Shown here one piece after another: positions 17,716 through 25,910 of a DNA stretch of 64,000 nucleotides. This DNA is from an uncultured bacterium. Its GTDB lineage: Bacteria > Pseudomonadota > Alphaproteobacteria > Rhodospirillales > Rhodospirillaceae. The position numbers were made by a program, and so were the translations under genes. The notes under the pieces were generated by a model. That model ran no database searches. It worked only from the letters and a program-made list of their open reading frames with translations, and was not told the origin of the DNA. The stretch covers positions 1 to 64,000 of the forward strand of contig CAISTS010000029.1 of the NCBI GenBank assembly GCA_903888485.1. Direction: 5' to 3'. Every line of letters starts with the position of its first letter. Positions within the stretch are counted from its first letter, which is position 1.

Positions 17716-19296
17716 ATGGTACTGCCCTTTTTGAGACTAGCGAAGCTGTGCGGAGCGCTGCTGATGGCGGCGGGTCTCGCTGCATGCGCAAATCTCCCGC
17801 GCAACCCGACGCCGCCGCGCCCGATCATCGACGGCCTCGACGTCAGCATGATCAACACCGTCTTCGTGCGCGGCTTCGGCGAGATCAAGGAGCGCGCCTT
17901 CGAGGATCCTGAGATCGACACACTTTTTGTCGCCGCGCTCACGGGCCTCAACACCATCGAGCCGCAGTTCAAGGCGGAAAAGATCGGGGAGAACGTCGTC
18001 GTCAGCAACGGCGAGCGCAAGATCGCAGAGATTCCGCCCAAAGTGCGTGGTGACATACCCGACTGGAGCCTCGTTGCGCTGCGCACCATCCTCGCCGCGC
18101 GCAAGACCTCGCAAAAAATGAGAGAAGCCGACGCCGAGGCGATCTACAAAGCGATGTTCACCGGCGCCCTGTCGAGGATCGACCCTTACTCGCGCTACGC
18201 ACCCCGCGAAACGGCCATGCGCAATCGTCTCGTGCGCGACGGCGTCATCGGCCTCGGCGTGCGTGTGGAGATGGAAGAAGAAGGCGCCTGGGTCAGGTCT
18301 CTCGTCTACGAAGGCCCGGGCGAGCTTGCGGGCCTCAAAATCGGGGACACCATCATCACCGCCAACGGCACGCCGCTGGCGGGCCTGTCGCTGGCGCAGG
18401 CGCGCCGGCGTCTCGACGGCGTCATCGGCACCTCGCTCACCCTGACCGTGCGCCGGCCCGGCGTGCCCGATACGATGACCCTCACCGCCGCGCTCGATCT
18501 CGTCGTGCCCGATACGGTCACATCGAACTACGCGAATGGCGTGCTCGATGTGCATATCCGCAGCTTCAACCAGCGCACCACTTACGCCGTCGAGAAGGCC
18601 ATTAACGCGGCGCTCGCCGACAAGAGCCATACGTTCAAAGGCGTTGTACTCGATCTGCGCGGCGATCCGGGCGGGTTGTTCGATCAGGCGATCGACGTCG
18701 CCGATCTGTTCCTCGAGACCGGCACCATCGCCACGCTGCACGGCCGCCATCCCGGCGCCAACCAGTATTACGCCGCCAAGCGCGGCGACATCATCAACGG
18801 CGCGCCCATCGCCCTCATTCTCGACGGCAAGTCCGCCTCGGCCGCCGAGATCGTCGCCGCCGCGCTGCAGGACAACCGCCGCGCCGCCATCGTCGGCACC
18901 GTCACCTGGGGCAAGGGCTCGGTGCAGACCCTGCGCCGCCTGCCCAACGGCGGCGAGTTCGCGCTCACTTGGGCGCATGTGATCGTGCCGCGCGGCATCG
19001 AGCTGCATGGACTAGGCCTCCTGCCCGACATCTGCCTGAACGGTTCTTCGACTTCGGTCAGCGACGTGGTCGATACCCTCTACGGTGACAGCCGCGCCGC
19101 CGACGAGAACCGCCGGCGCTGGCGCACGGCCGCCGACGACATCAATGTGCACGAGGCCCTGCGCATGGACTGCCCGGCCGAAGTGCGTGACGGCAGCGCC
19201 GTCGACCTCGAAGTCGCCCGCCGGGTGGTCAGCGATCAGGCGCTTTTCGCCATCGCGCTCCGCGACGAAGCCCCACAACTCGCTGTAAACCCTTAG
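17716..19296 (+). CDS. S41-family C-terminal processing protease, lipoprotein
   Basis: A periplasmic CtpA/Prc-type serine protease of 526 residues. The N-terminus MVLPFLRLAKL...GLAAC is a lipoprotein signal with lipobox LAAC, so the mature protein should be membrane anchored. A PDZ domain lies at about residues 190-270 (GPGELAGLKIGDTI). The catalytic dyad is Ser375 (in GKSASAAE) and Lys400 (WGKGSVQT), with spacing as in Prc. The C-terminal about 90 residues extend past the protease core. The ATG at 17716 is chosen because it starts the signal sequence. Its position between rnr and rpmG suggests no specific partner. Confidence 0.88.
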   Translation: MVLPFLRLAKLCGALLMAAGLAACANLPRNPTPPRPIIDGLDVSMINTVFVRGFGEIKERAFEDPEIDTLFVAALTGLNTIEPQFKAEKIGENVVVSNGERKIAEIPPKVRGDIPDWSLVALRTILAARKTSQKMREADAEAIYKAMFTGALSRIDPYSRYAPRETAMRNRLVRDGVIGLGVRVEMEEEGAWVRSLVYEGPGELAGLKIGDTIITANGTPLAGLSLAQARRRLDGVIGTSLTLTVRRPGVPDTMTLTAALDLVVPDTVTSNYANGVLDVHIRSFNQRTTYAVEKAINAALADKSHTFKGVVLDLRGDPGGLFDQAIDVADLFLETGTIATLHGRHPGANQYYAAKRGDIINGAPIALILDGKSASAAEIVAAALQDNRRAAIVGTVTWGKGSVQTLRRLPNGGEFALTWAHVIVPRGIELHGLGLLPDICLNGSSTSVSDVVDTLYGDSRAADENRRRWRTAADDINVHEALRMDCPAEVRDGSAVDLEVARRVVSDQALFAIALRDEAPQLAVNP

Positions 19297-19327
19297 TTTT
19301 TCTGGATTCCGAGCGCGCCCCAAACGC

Positions 19328-19355
19328 TTGACTTGCCGGTTTGGCAGTGTATTGT
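19328..19355 (+). promoter_or_regulatory. Candidate promoter for rpmG
   Basis: TTGACT at 19328-19333 and TATTGT at 19350-19355 with a 16-bp spacer, about 60 bp upstream of the rpmG start. The boxes are near consensus for a housekeeping sigma factor. Confidence 0.45.
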
Positions 19356-19414
19356 GCGCCGCTCGTTAACCGGCCGCCGCAGGCGCCGCATAGAATTCGC
19401 GATAGGACACGACC

Positions 19415-19582
19415 ATGGCAAAGTCAGCCACCATTCAGATCAAGCTCGAGAGCACCGCGGGCACGGGCTATTACTACGTGACCACGAAGAACCCGCGCAC
19501 CATCACCGAAAAGATGGTCGTCAAGAAGTACGACCCGGTCCTGCGCAAGCACGTCGATTTCAAGGAAGGCAAGATCAAGTAA
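19415..19582 (+). CDS. rpmG: 50S ribosomal protein L33
   Basis: A 55-residue ribosomal protein, basic and with the L33 pattern [17 protein letters not shown] then KNPRT and a Lys-rich end. It has no CxxC pairs, so this is the zinc-independent form. Starts at ATG 19415. A strong hairpin terminator follows 22 nt after the stop. Confidence 0.97.
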   Translation: MAKSATIQIKLESTAGTGYYYVTTKNPRTITEKMVVKKYDPVLRKHVDFKEGKIK

Positions 19583-19601
19583 GATCGCCGTCCGATAAGA
19601 T

Positions 19602-19634
19602 GCAAAAAAGCCCACCGACCGGTGGGCTTTTTTA
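19602..19634 (+). terminator. Rho-independent terminator after rpmG
   Basis: GCCCACCG-AC-CGGTGGGC is a perfect 8-bp stem flanked by A-run on the left and T-run on the right, so it should work in both directions. It separates rpmG from the small TatA-like ORF. Confidence 0.9.
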
Positions 19635-19649
19635 TTACTATAATGAGCC

Positions 19650-19763
19650 ATGGACCTTCCGACCTTCTCAAACATCGGCACGCTCTGGCACTGGATCGTT
19701 TTGGTGGCGGTGGTCGCAATTCTGTTCGGTCCGGGCGGACCGAAGAATTGGATGAATCACTGA
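19650..19763 (+). CDS. TatA-like microprotein, 37 residues
   Basis: ATG at 19650 opens a 37-residue frame ending in TGA at 19763. The sequence has the layout of the N-terminus of TatA/TatE: a short polar start, LWHWIVLVAVVAILF as one hydrophobic helix, then FG followed by a Gly/Pro-rich turn. In full TatA an amphipathic helix and acidic tail follow; here the protein ends after KNWMNH. It could be a genuine minimal TatA-like protein, a decayed tatA copy, or an unrelated single-helix peptide. No tatB or tatC is nearby. It lies just after the rpmG terminator with no strong Shine-Dalgarno, and divK converges on it 10 bp later. Confidence 0.45.
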   Translation: MDLPTFSNIGTLWHWIVLVAVVAILFGPGGPKNWMNH

Positions 19764-19773
19764 ACGCGCGCTG

Positions 19774-20154
19774 TTACTGCGCCGCGTGCGGTTCGAGAAA
19801 GCGCGACACCGTCTGCAGGAAACTCGCGACGGAAATCGGCTTGGCGATGTAGCCGTCGCAGCCGCCACTCCTGATCTTCTGCTCGTCACCCTTCATGGCG
19901 AAGGCCGTCACGGCCACCACCGGAATACCGCAGAGATCGTCGTCGGCCTTCAGCATCTTCGTGATTTCCAGCCCGGAGATTTCCGGGAGCTGGATGTCCA
20001 TCAGGATCAGGTCCGGACGATTGCGCCGCGTCATCTCGATGACTGCGCGTCCATCCTTAGCCTGGAGCGTGTTGTAGCCGTGCGCCTGGAGCAGATCGTT
20101 GAACAGTTTCATGTTCAACTCGTTGTCCTCGACGATCAGGATGGTCTTTGACAT
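19774..20154 (-). CDS. divK: Cell-cycle response regulator DivK
   Basis: A stand-alone receiver domain of 126 residues. Acidic pocket at Glu9-Asp10, phosphoacceptor Asp53 in [10 protein letters not shown], the Thr switch in [11 protein letters not shown] and Lys in YIAKPISV are all present. [17 protein letters not shown] and the closing [11 protein letters not shown] are near-diagnostic of alphaproteobacterial DivK, which relays polarity signals from the PleC/DivJ kinases to DivL-CckA-CtrA. In Caulobacter divK is followed by pleD; here it stands alone between a microprotein and purU. Confidence 0.93.
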   Translation of the reverse strand: MSKTILIVEDNELNMKLFNDLLQAHGYNTLQAKDGRAVIEMTRRNRPDLILMDIQLPEISGLEITKMLKADDDLCGIPVVAVTAFAMKGDEQKIRSGGCDGYIAKPISVASFLQTVSRFLEPHAAQ

Positions 20155-20270
20155 TTCTGCTTATCGTGCCCTGTCCCAGGGTGCCCGGGCCGACTGTTTC
20201 GAGTCCAATATAACTGATGTCCCGCGCGGGCGACAAGTTATCGTCTGGCCACCTGAAAAGCAGCCATTTT

Positions 20271-21125
20271 TTACCGGAAAACCACGGTCTTTTGGCCGTT
20301 GAGCAGCACCCGGCGCTCGGCATGGTAGCGGACCGCGCGCGATAACACGACATTCTCGAGATCGCGGCCGGTGGCGATCATGTCCGCAACGCTGTGCCCG
20401 TGGTCCACGCGCTCGACCGCCTGCTCTATGATCGGACCTTCGTCGAGACCCGAGGTCACATAGTGCGCCGTGGCGCCGATAATCTTCACGCCGCGCTCAT
20501 AGGCCCGTTGGTAGGGCCTGGCACCCATGAAGCTCGGCAGGAACGAGTGGTGGATATTGATGCAGCGGCCCGCCAGCTTATCGGCCGCCTCGGCGCTCAG
20601 CACCTGCATGTAGCGTGCGAGCACGACGAGATCGACACCTTCGCTCTCGACGATCTTCAGCCAGGCGGCTTCCTGCGCGGCTTTGCCGCCGGCGTCCGGG
20701 GGCAGGTAGTGATAGGGAATGCCGTGCCAGGCGACGATCGAGCGCATGTCCTCGTGGTTGGAAAACACACCGACGACGTCGATGGGCATCTGGCCCGCGT
20801 GCCAGCGGTGCAAGAGATCGTGCAGGCAGTGCCCGATCTTAGAGACCGCGATCAGGACGCGCGGACGGCGCGCGGACGGCACGATCTCCCATTCCATCTT
20901 GAAGCGCGCCGCGATCGGGGCGAAGCGGCTTTCGATCTCGGCGGGGCTCTTACTCTTCGGGCCCGGGGTGAACACCGCGCGCATGAAAAAACGCTGCGTG
21001 TCGGGATCGCCGTACTGGAAGGATTCGTCGATGAAGCATTCCTCGGCATGCAGGAATCCAGACACCGCGGCGACGATGCCGGTGGTGTCGGGACAGGTGA
21101 TGGTCAGGATGTGCTTCGTCGTCAT
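20271..21125 (-). CDS. purU: Formyltetrahydrofolate deformylase
   Basis: Hydrolyses 10-formyl-THF to THF and formate, balancing one-carbon pools. It has 284 residues: an N-terminal ACT domain (LTITCPDTTGIVAAV, residues 6-85) and a formyltransferase-fold domain with NIHHSFLPSF, GARPYQRAYERGVKIIGATAHYV and LDEGPIIEQ. These contain the catalytic Asn, His and Asp set. Flanked by rpoH upstream (with a terminator between) and divK downstream. Confidence 0.95.
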   Translation of the reverse strand: MTTKHILTITCPDTTGIVAAVSGFLHAEECFIDESFQYGDPDTQRFFMRAVFTPGPKSKSPAEIESRFAPIAARFKMEWEIVPSARRPRVLIAVSKIGHCLHDLLHRWHAGQMPIDVVGVFSNHEDMRSIVAWHGIPYHYLPPDAGGKAAQEAAWLKIVESEGVDLVVLARYMQVLSAEAADKLAGRCINIHHSFLPSFMGARPYQRAYERGVKIIGATAHYVTSGLDEGPIIEQAVERVDHGHSVADMIATGRDLENVVLSRAVRYHAERRVLLNGQKTVVFR

Positions 21126-21165
21126 GTGTGTTTTCTCTGGGGCGCGTGCTTAGCACGGCTCTGGC

Positions 21166-21202
21166 CCAAAAAGAAACCGCCCCGCTTTGTGGGCGGGGCG
21201 GT
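21166..21202 (-). terminator. Rho-independent terminator of rpoH
   Basis: ACCGCCCCGC-7 nt-GCGGGGCGGT forms a perfect 10-bp stem at 21176-21202. Read on the minus strand it is followed by TTTCTTTTT. It lies 23 bp after the rpoH stop and before purU. Confidence 0.9.
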
Positions 21203-21225
21203 GTGGGGTGTTTTAGCGTTCTGCC

Positions 21226-22137
21226 TTAGGCCATCGCGGGCCGCGGCAGAGCTTTGGCGGCCGCCGATTCAAGGGCGCGGCTGGCCGCAATCACCGACTT
21301 TTGCAGCTTGGCAAAAGCGCGGTTCTCGATCTGACGGACGCGCTCGCGGCTGATGCCGTACTCGGCGCCGATCTCTTCAAGGGTGCGCGGGTTGTCGACC
21401 AACCGGCGTTCCTCAATGATCTTGCGCTCGCGTTCGGTCAGCGTGGTCAGCGCTTCGCGTAGCAAGCCCGCGCCGAGCACACGGTCCTCTTTTTCCATGA
21501 GCACCGCTTCCTGACTCGGCTTGTCGTCGATCAAAAGATCCTGACGCTCGGTATCGCCGTCCTCAGCCACGGTCTGGTTGAGCGAGGAGTCGGAACGCGA
21601 CAGGCGCCGGTTCATCTCGATGACCTCCTGGGTCGAGACGTCCAGACGCTTGGCGATGGTGTTGGCGGCCTCCAGCGGGATGTCGCCTTCCTCATAGACT
21701 CCGAGCTTGGCCTTCAGCTTGCGCAGATTGAAGAACAGCTTCTTCTGCGCGGCGACGGTACCGACCTTCACCAGCGACCACGAGTTAAGCACGTACTCGT
21801 TGATCGCGGCTTTGATCCACCACATGGCGTAAGTCGCCAGGCGGAAACCGCGGTCCGGTTCGAACTTCTTCACCGCGCGCATCAGGCCGACGTTGCCTTC
21901 GGAGATCAGGTCCGAGACCGGCAGGCCATAGAAGCGGTAGCCCATCGCGATCTTGGCGACGAGGCGCAGGTGGCTGGTGACGAGCTTGTGCGCGGCGACG
22001 GTGTCGCCATGATCGGCGAAGCGGTGCGCCAGCATGAATTCTTCTTCCGGCTCAAGGATCGGAAATTTTTTGATCTCCGCCATGTAAGCGGACAGACCGT
22101 TTTCCGAAGCGAGAACGGGAACACGAGAAATAGCCAT
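21226..22137 (-). CDS. rpoH: RNA polymerase heat-shock sigma factor (sigma-32)
   Basis: Group 3 sigma factor of 303 residues. Region 2 reads SHLRLVAKIAMGYRFYG...DLISEGNVGLMRAVKKFEP; region 2.4 carries TYAMWWIKAAINEYVLNSWSLVK. The RpoH box QKKLFFNLR, involved in FtsH and DnaK control, is present at about residues 130-138. Region 4 (ERKIIEERRL, GISRERVRQIENRAF) ends the protein. The ATG at 22137 is set by AAGGAGG 7 nt upstream; a longer frame adds only 15 residues. Its own terminator follows. Confidence 0.95.
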   Translation of the reverse strand: MAISRVPVLASENGLSAYMAEIKKFPILEPEEEFMLAHRFADHGDTVAAHKLVTSHLRLVAKIAMGYRFYGLPVSDLISEGNVGLMRAVKKFEPDRGFRLATYAMWWIKAAINEYVLNSWSLVKVGTVAAQKKLFFNLRKLKAKLGVYEEGDIPLEAANTIAKRLDVSTQEVIEMNRRLSRSDSSLNQTVAEDGDTERQDLLIDDKPSQEAVLMEKEDRVLGAGLLREALTTLTERERKIIEERRLVDNPRTLEEIGAEYGISRERVRQIENRAFAKLQKSVIAASRALESAAAKALPRPAMA

Positions 22138-22595
22138 ATCAAACCTCCTTCGGGCCGTAGCCCCCAACTTGTCCTCGCCCAAGCGACAGACAGAACGTGC
22201 CGACGTGCGCCATAGGTCCGATGCCCGGGATTACCGGACGGACAGATGGCTTGCTGTTGGATGGAGATGAAGCGCTGGTTCGCGCATAGGGTCATATCCT
22301 CTCAAGCAACATGACACGTTGGTGCCCACCACAACGGTCGGGCTCTATTTGCAAAGAGACCCCCAAGGGGCATCCCTCAACACCGCGAATACTACGGCAT
22401 AAGGCCGGCGCTTGCAAAGCCCCCACCGCATCCCAGCCATGCGGTTATGCATATGCGATTACAAAGGGTTACGTAGAGTCTTACAGCCGGCTGAAAAGCC
22501 ATCAATTTTCGTTAACGCGTTTGTGAACAGCGGGAACCTTTGGCCTCTTTGGGAGCTTATGCCTCTACACACCAAGCTAGGGTCAGGGGCACTCC
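22138..22595. other. Divergent intergenic region rpoH / egtB; no gene seen
   Basis: About 460 bp between two divergent starts. It must contain the rpoH and egtB promoters. I could not pick out a secure heat-shock or housekeeping promoter, RNA gene or repeat; the small frames present show no homology or coding bias that I trust. Confidence 0.5.
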
Positions 22596-24047
22596 ATGTC
22601 GCTTGCCGAAAACGAAGCCCTCCCGCCGGGGGCTCCTGCGCCTGCCGAAAGGCCTGCGCCGTCCTTGCATGCCGCGCCAAACCCGCGCCGGCTGCGCACA
22701 GCGGCCCGCGGCTTCACCAAGGCCGCTACGCCCGCCGCGGCGGCCCTGCCCGACCCGCACCTCCTGACGGCGATCTACGAGGGCCTGCGTAACCAGACGC
22801 GGTCCCTAACCGTGCCGCTGTCGGTCGAGGACCAGTCCGTCCAATCCATGCCGGACGCGAGCCCCACCAAATGGCACCTCGCGCACACGACCTGGTTTTT
22901 CGAGACCTTCATCCTGTGCAAATACCAGCCTGGCTATCAGCCCTTCGACGCGAGCTACCGCCAGCTTTTCAACTCCTATTACGAGGCCGTCGGTCCGCGC
23001 TATCCGCGTGCGCAGCGCGGGCTGCTGACGCGACCCACCTGCGCCGATATCACGCGTTACCGCGCCTATGTCGATGAGCACATGGCAGCCTTCATGGCTG
23101 GCGGCGCCAACCGTTCGGTGGCCTGGGAACAGGCAGCGCCGCTCGTCATGCTGGGCTGCCACCACGAGCAGCAGCACCAAGAGCTGCTGCTGATGGACAT
23201 TCGGCACGCCTTCTCGTGCAATCCGGCCTTCCCGGCCTACATGGTGCGCCCGCAGCAAGAGCTGAGCGGCGAACGCGTGGCCAACACGATGCGCTGGATC
23301 AACTTCCCGGGCGGCGACTACGAGATCGGCCATCGCGGCGTTGGGTTCGCTTTCGACAACGAAGGCCCCTGCCACACCGTCAGACTGCGCCCGTTTGCGA
23401 TTGGATCGCGCGCGGTTACCAACGGCGAATGGCTCGCCTTCATCGCCGCAGGCGGCTACGCGCGGCCCGAACTGTGGCTCTCCGACGGCTGGGACGTTCT
23501 GCAGCGGAGCGGCTGGAAAGCGCCCGAGTACTGGATCCCCATCAGCGGCGGCGTTTGGCACCGGTTCACGCTCGCGGGTCTCATCCCGCTCGATTTCGCT
23601 GCGCCCGTATGTCACATCAGCTTCTACGAAGCCGACGCCTATGCGCGCTGGATCGGTAAACGCCTGCCCAGCGAAGCCGAGTGGGAGATCGCGGCCGCCA
23701 GCGAAGCTGCGCAGGCCACCCCGCACACCGATATCGCCACCGCCAACCTGCTGGAGGCTGGTGCACTCGAGCCCCAACCGCCCGCTTGGGGCGACGGCTT
23801 CGGCGCCCAGCAGATGTTCGGTGACGTGTGGGAATGGACCCAGAGCCCCTATGGGCCCTATCCCGGCTACAAAGCCAGTAGCGACGCGGTGGGCGAATAC
23901 AACGGCAAGTTCATGATCAATCAAATGGTCTTGCGCGGCGGTTCTTGCATCACGCCGGCAAGCCACATTCGCGCCACCTACCGCAACTTCTTCTACCCAC
24001 ATATGCGCTGGCAGGTCGCGGGCCTGCGTCTCGCCGACACCTTATGA
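22596..24047 (+). CDS. egtB: Ergothioneine biosynthesis protein EgtB
   Basis: Non-haem iron sulfoxide synthase that joins a thiol donor to hercynine on the way to ergothioneine. It has 483 residues. An N-terminal DinB-like four-helix domain carries HLAHTTWFFETF and GCHHEQQHQELL, giving the HxxxHxE iron ligands near residue 190. A C-terminal formylglycine-generating-enzyme-like domain shows NGEWLAFI, WEIAAASEA, GDVWEWTQSPY and LRGGSCIT. The N-terminus has a Pro/Ala-rich extension of about 50 residues. The egtD start overlaps its stop by 4 bp. Confidence 0.94.
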   Translation: MSLAENEALPPGAPAPAERPAPSLHAAPNPRRLRTAARGFTKAATPAAAALPDPHLLTAIYEGLRNQTRSLTVPLSVEDQSVQSMPDASPTKWHLAHTTWFFETFILCKYQPGYQPFDASYRQLFNSYYEAVGPRYPRAQRGLLTRPTCADITRYRAYVDEHMAAFMAGGANRSVAWEQAAPLVMLGCHHEQQHQELLLMDIRHAFSCNPAFPAYMVRPQQELSGERVANTMRWINFPGGDYEIGHRGVGFAFDNEGPCHTVRLRPFAIGSRAVTNGEWLAFIAAGGYARPELWLSDGWDVLQRSGWKAPEYWIPISGGVWHRFTLAGLIPLDFAAPVCHISFYEADAYARWIGKRLPSEAEWEIAAASEAAQATPHTDIATANLLEAGALEPQPPAWGDGFGAQQMFGDVWEWTQSPYGPYPGYKASSDAVGEYNGKFMINQMVLRGGSCITPASHIRATYRNFFYPHMRWQVAGLRLADTL

Positions 24048-25039
24048 ACCGAATCCCCCTCGCGCCCGGACTGCTGGAGGACGCCGCACTTTCGGATTCG
24101 GCCGAAGTGCACGACGCCTTCCGCAGCGACGTCATCACCGGGTTGTCGCAGCCGCAGAAGGCCCTGCCCTGCAAGTATTTCTACGATGAAACCGGCGCAC
24201 AATTGTTCGACGCTATTTGCCGCACGCCCGAGTACTACCCGACACGCACCGAGATCGCGCTCTTGCACACCTACGCCCGCGACATCGCGGCGCTCGCGGG
24301 TCCTGGCGCGCACCTCGTCGAGCTTGGCAGCGGCGCCAGCATTAAAGCGCGCATCTTGCTCGACGCCCTCGAAAGCCCGCGCTCGTATGTGCCGGTCGAT
24401 ATCGCCGCGACCGGACTCTATGCCGAAGCGTCATCGCTGCAGCTCAGCTATCCGCATCTCGCCATCATGCCGGTCTATGCCGACTTCACGCGGCCCTTCC
24501 CGTTGCCGTCCTCCTGCGCACAAGGGCGCAAGGTGGGATTCTTCCCCGGTTCGACCATCGGCAACTTCAGCCGCGACGAGGCCGCCCGGTTCTTGCGCCG
24601 CACGTCCAAAATGCTGGGACGCGATGGCCTGCTCGTCATCGGCGTCGATCTCAAGAAGAACAAGCGCCTGCTGGATGAAGCCTACAACGACGCGGGCGGC
24701 GTGACCGCGGCCTTCAACCTCAACATCCTGCGGCGCATCAATCGCGAGCTGCGCGCCAACTTCGATCTCGCCGCCTTCACGCACTGCGCCCACTACAACG
24801 TCGCGCTTGGCCGCGTCGAGATGCACATCTACAGCCTTGCCTTCCAATCCGTGCGCGTCGATGGACACCCGTTCTCGTTTGCGCAGGGCGAATCGATTCA
24901 CACCGAGAACTCTCACAAGTATGCGGTGGCCGAATTCCAGGCGCTGGCGCAGGACAGCGACTTTACGCCGGTCCAAGTCTGGATGGATGAAGCGCGCCTG
25001 TTCAGCGTCCATTGCCTATCCGCCAGATCAACCCACTGA
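24044..25039 (+). CDS. egtD: L-histidine N(alpha)-methyltransferase EgtD
   Basis: SAM-dependent trimethylation of histidine to hercynine, the substrate of EgtB. It has 331 residues. Landmarks are LPCKYFYDETGAQLFDAI, the SAM-binding VELGSGASIK, YVPVDIA, FFPGSTIGNF and GVDLKKN, all typical of EgtD. The start is fixed by the ATGA overlap with egtB. egtA, egtC and egtE are not in the window; many proteobacteria need only EgtB and EgtD, using free cysteine. A 26-bp palindrome overlaps the stop codon. Confidence 0.95.
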   Translation: MNRIPLAPGLLEDAALSDSAEVHDAFRSDVITGLSQPQKALPCKYFYDETGAQLFDAICRTPEYYPTRTEIALLHTYARDIAALAGPGAHLVELGSGASIKARILLDALESPRSYVPVDIAATGLYAEASSLQLSYPHLAIMPVYADFTRPFPLPSSCAQGRKVGFFPGSTIGNFSRDEAARFLRRTSKMLGRDGLLVIGVDLKKNKRLLDEAYNDAGGVTAAFNLNILRRINRELRANFDLAAFTHCAHYNVALGRVEMHIYSLAFQSVRVDGHPFSFAQGESIHTENSHKYAVAEFQALAQDSDFTPVQVWMDEARLFSVHCLSARSTH

Positions 25040-25059
25040 TTTATATGTATAAATCAGTG
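25034..25059. repeat. 26-bp perfect palindrome at the egtD stop
   Basis: CACTGATTTATA at 25034-25045 is exactly mirrored by TATAAATCAGTG at 25048-25059 with TG between. It spans the egtD TGA (25037-25039). As RNA it would form an 11-bp stem with a 4-nt loop. It is AT-rich in a GC-rich neighbourhood and is not followed by T-run, so it may be an operator for the next gene or a non-canonical terminator. Confidence 0.6.
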
Positions 25060-25114
25060 CCACAATTTGGGCCGGTGCGCGCCATACGCGCGCCACGGGT
25101 CACCGCCACACTCT

Positions 25115-25135
25115 CCTCCATGTTCGTTATGGAGG
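25115..25135 (+). promoter_or_regulatory. Hairpin occluding the Shine-Dalgarno of the 25143 gene
   Basis: CCTCCAT (25115-25121) and ATGGAGG (25129-25135) are exact complements around a 7-nt loop. GGAGG is the Shine-Dalgarno for the ATG at 25143. In the mRNA the ribosome site would be paired. Confidence 0.45.
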
Positions 25136-25142
25136 TGGGCTC

Positions 25143-25838
25143 ATGTTGAATTTCTCGAAATCGCTCCAGACCGGTGTTGCCGCGCTTCTGATCGCCGTCA
25201 CCACGGCCGGCGCCCTTCCGACGCAGGCCTTCGCTCAGGAGCGCGGACGCGACCGCGGATCGGATCGCCGCGACAACGATCGGCGCGACAATGATCGTCG
25301 TTTTGACCGCGACCGCCGCGACCATGATCGCGGGCCCAACTGGGGGCGCGGACGTCCATCCTGGAGCGGTGATCGTCACTGGAACGGCCCGCCGCGCTAT
25401 GTCGTCGTTCGCCCGCGCCCGAACTACTACCGCAGCTATATGCTGCCGCGGACGCGCTACTTTGACCGTGTGCGTGTCTATCGCCCTTATGGACGCGTCT
25501 TCCCGGGCTATGGCTTCTATTATCGCGACACCGACGCACTGCGCTTCCTCGGCCTGACCGCGCTCAGCTTGGCTGTATTCAATCAACTTAACGAAAGCCA
25601 GCAGCGCGCTCACGAAGAGGCCATGATCGAAGCGACGTCGGCCCCCATGGGCGCGCCGATTCAATGGAACGAAGGCGGCCGCACCGGCAGCGTGACCGCC
25701 GTGCGCGATGGCTACACGCCCGATGGTCGCCAGTGCCGCGAGTTCCAGCAGGAAGTCACCATCGACGGGCGCCCGACTCAAGCCTATGGCACCGCCTGCC
25801 TGCAGCCTGACGGCAGCTGGGAAGTCGTCGACAACTAA
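25143..25838 (+). CDS. Secreted Arg/Asp-rich protein with C-terminal surface-antigen-like region
   Basis: A 231-residue exported protein. Signal peptide residues 1-31 end in TQAFA. Residues 32-65 are a low-complexity run with repeated RRDNDR units, very rich in Arg and Asp. A Tyr/Arg/Pro-rich middle follows (NYYRSYMLPRTRYFDRVRVYRPYGRVFPGYGFYYR), similar in flavour to RcnB-like periplasmic proteins, then a hydrophobic stretch. The C-terminal about 60 residues (GYTPDGRQCREFQQEV...GTACLQPDGSWEVV) resemble the C-terminal domain of 17-kDa/RT0821-type surface antigens. Function unknown; a periplasmic or cell-surface role is likely. The Shine-Dalgarno lies within a hairpin, and a strong terminator follows. 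Confidence 0.75.
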   Translation: MLNFSKSLQTGVAALLIAVTTAGALPTQAFAQERGRDRGSDRRDNDRRDNDRRFDRDRRDHDRGPNWGRGRPSWSGDRHWNGPPRYVVVRPRPNYYRSYMLPRTRYFDRVRVYRPYGRVFPGYGFYYRDTDALRFLGLTALSLAVFNQLNESQQRAHEEAMIEATSAPMGAPIQWNEGGRTGSVTAVRDGYTPDGRQCREFQQEVTIDGRPTQAYGTACLQPDGSWEVVDN

Positions 25839-25864
25839 TTTTTTGAGTGTGTTCCCCTAAGCTC

Positions 25865-25901
25865 AGCCCGCTCCTCGCGCGTCGAGGGGCGGGACTTTTT
25901 T
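25865..25901 (+). terminator. Rho-independent terminator
   Basis: CCCGCTCCTCG pairs with CGAGGGGCGGG (one G-U) around a short loop, followed by a T-run at 25896-25901. It ends the 25143 transcript before the convergent oxidoreductase. Confidence 0.85.
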
Positions 25902-25910
25902 ATGAGCCCG

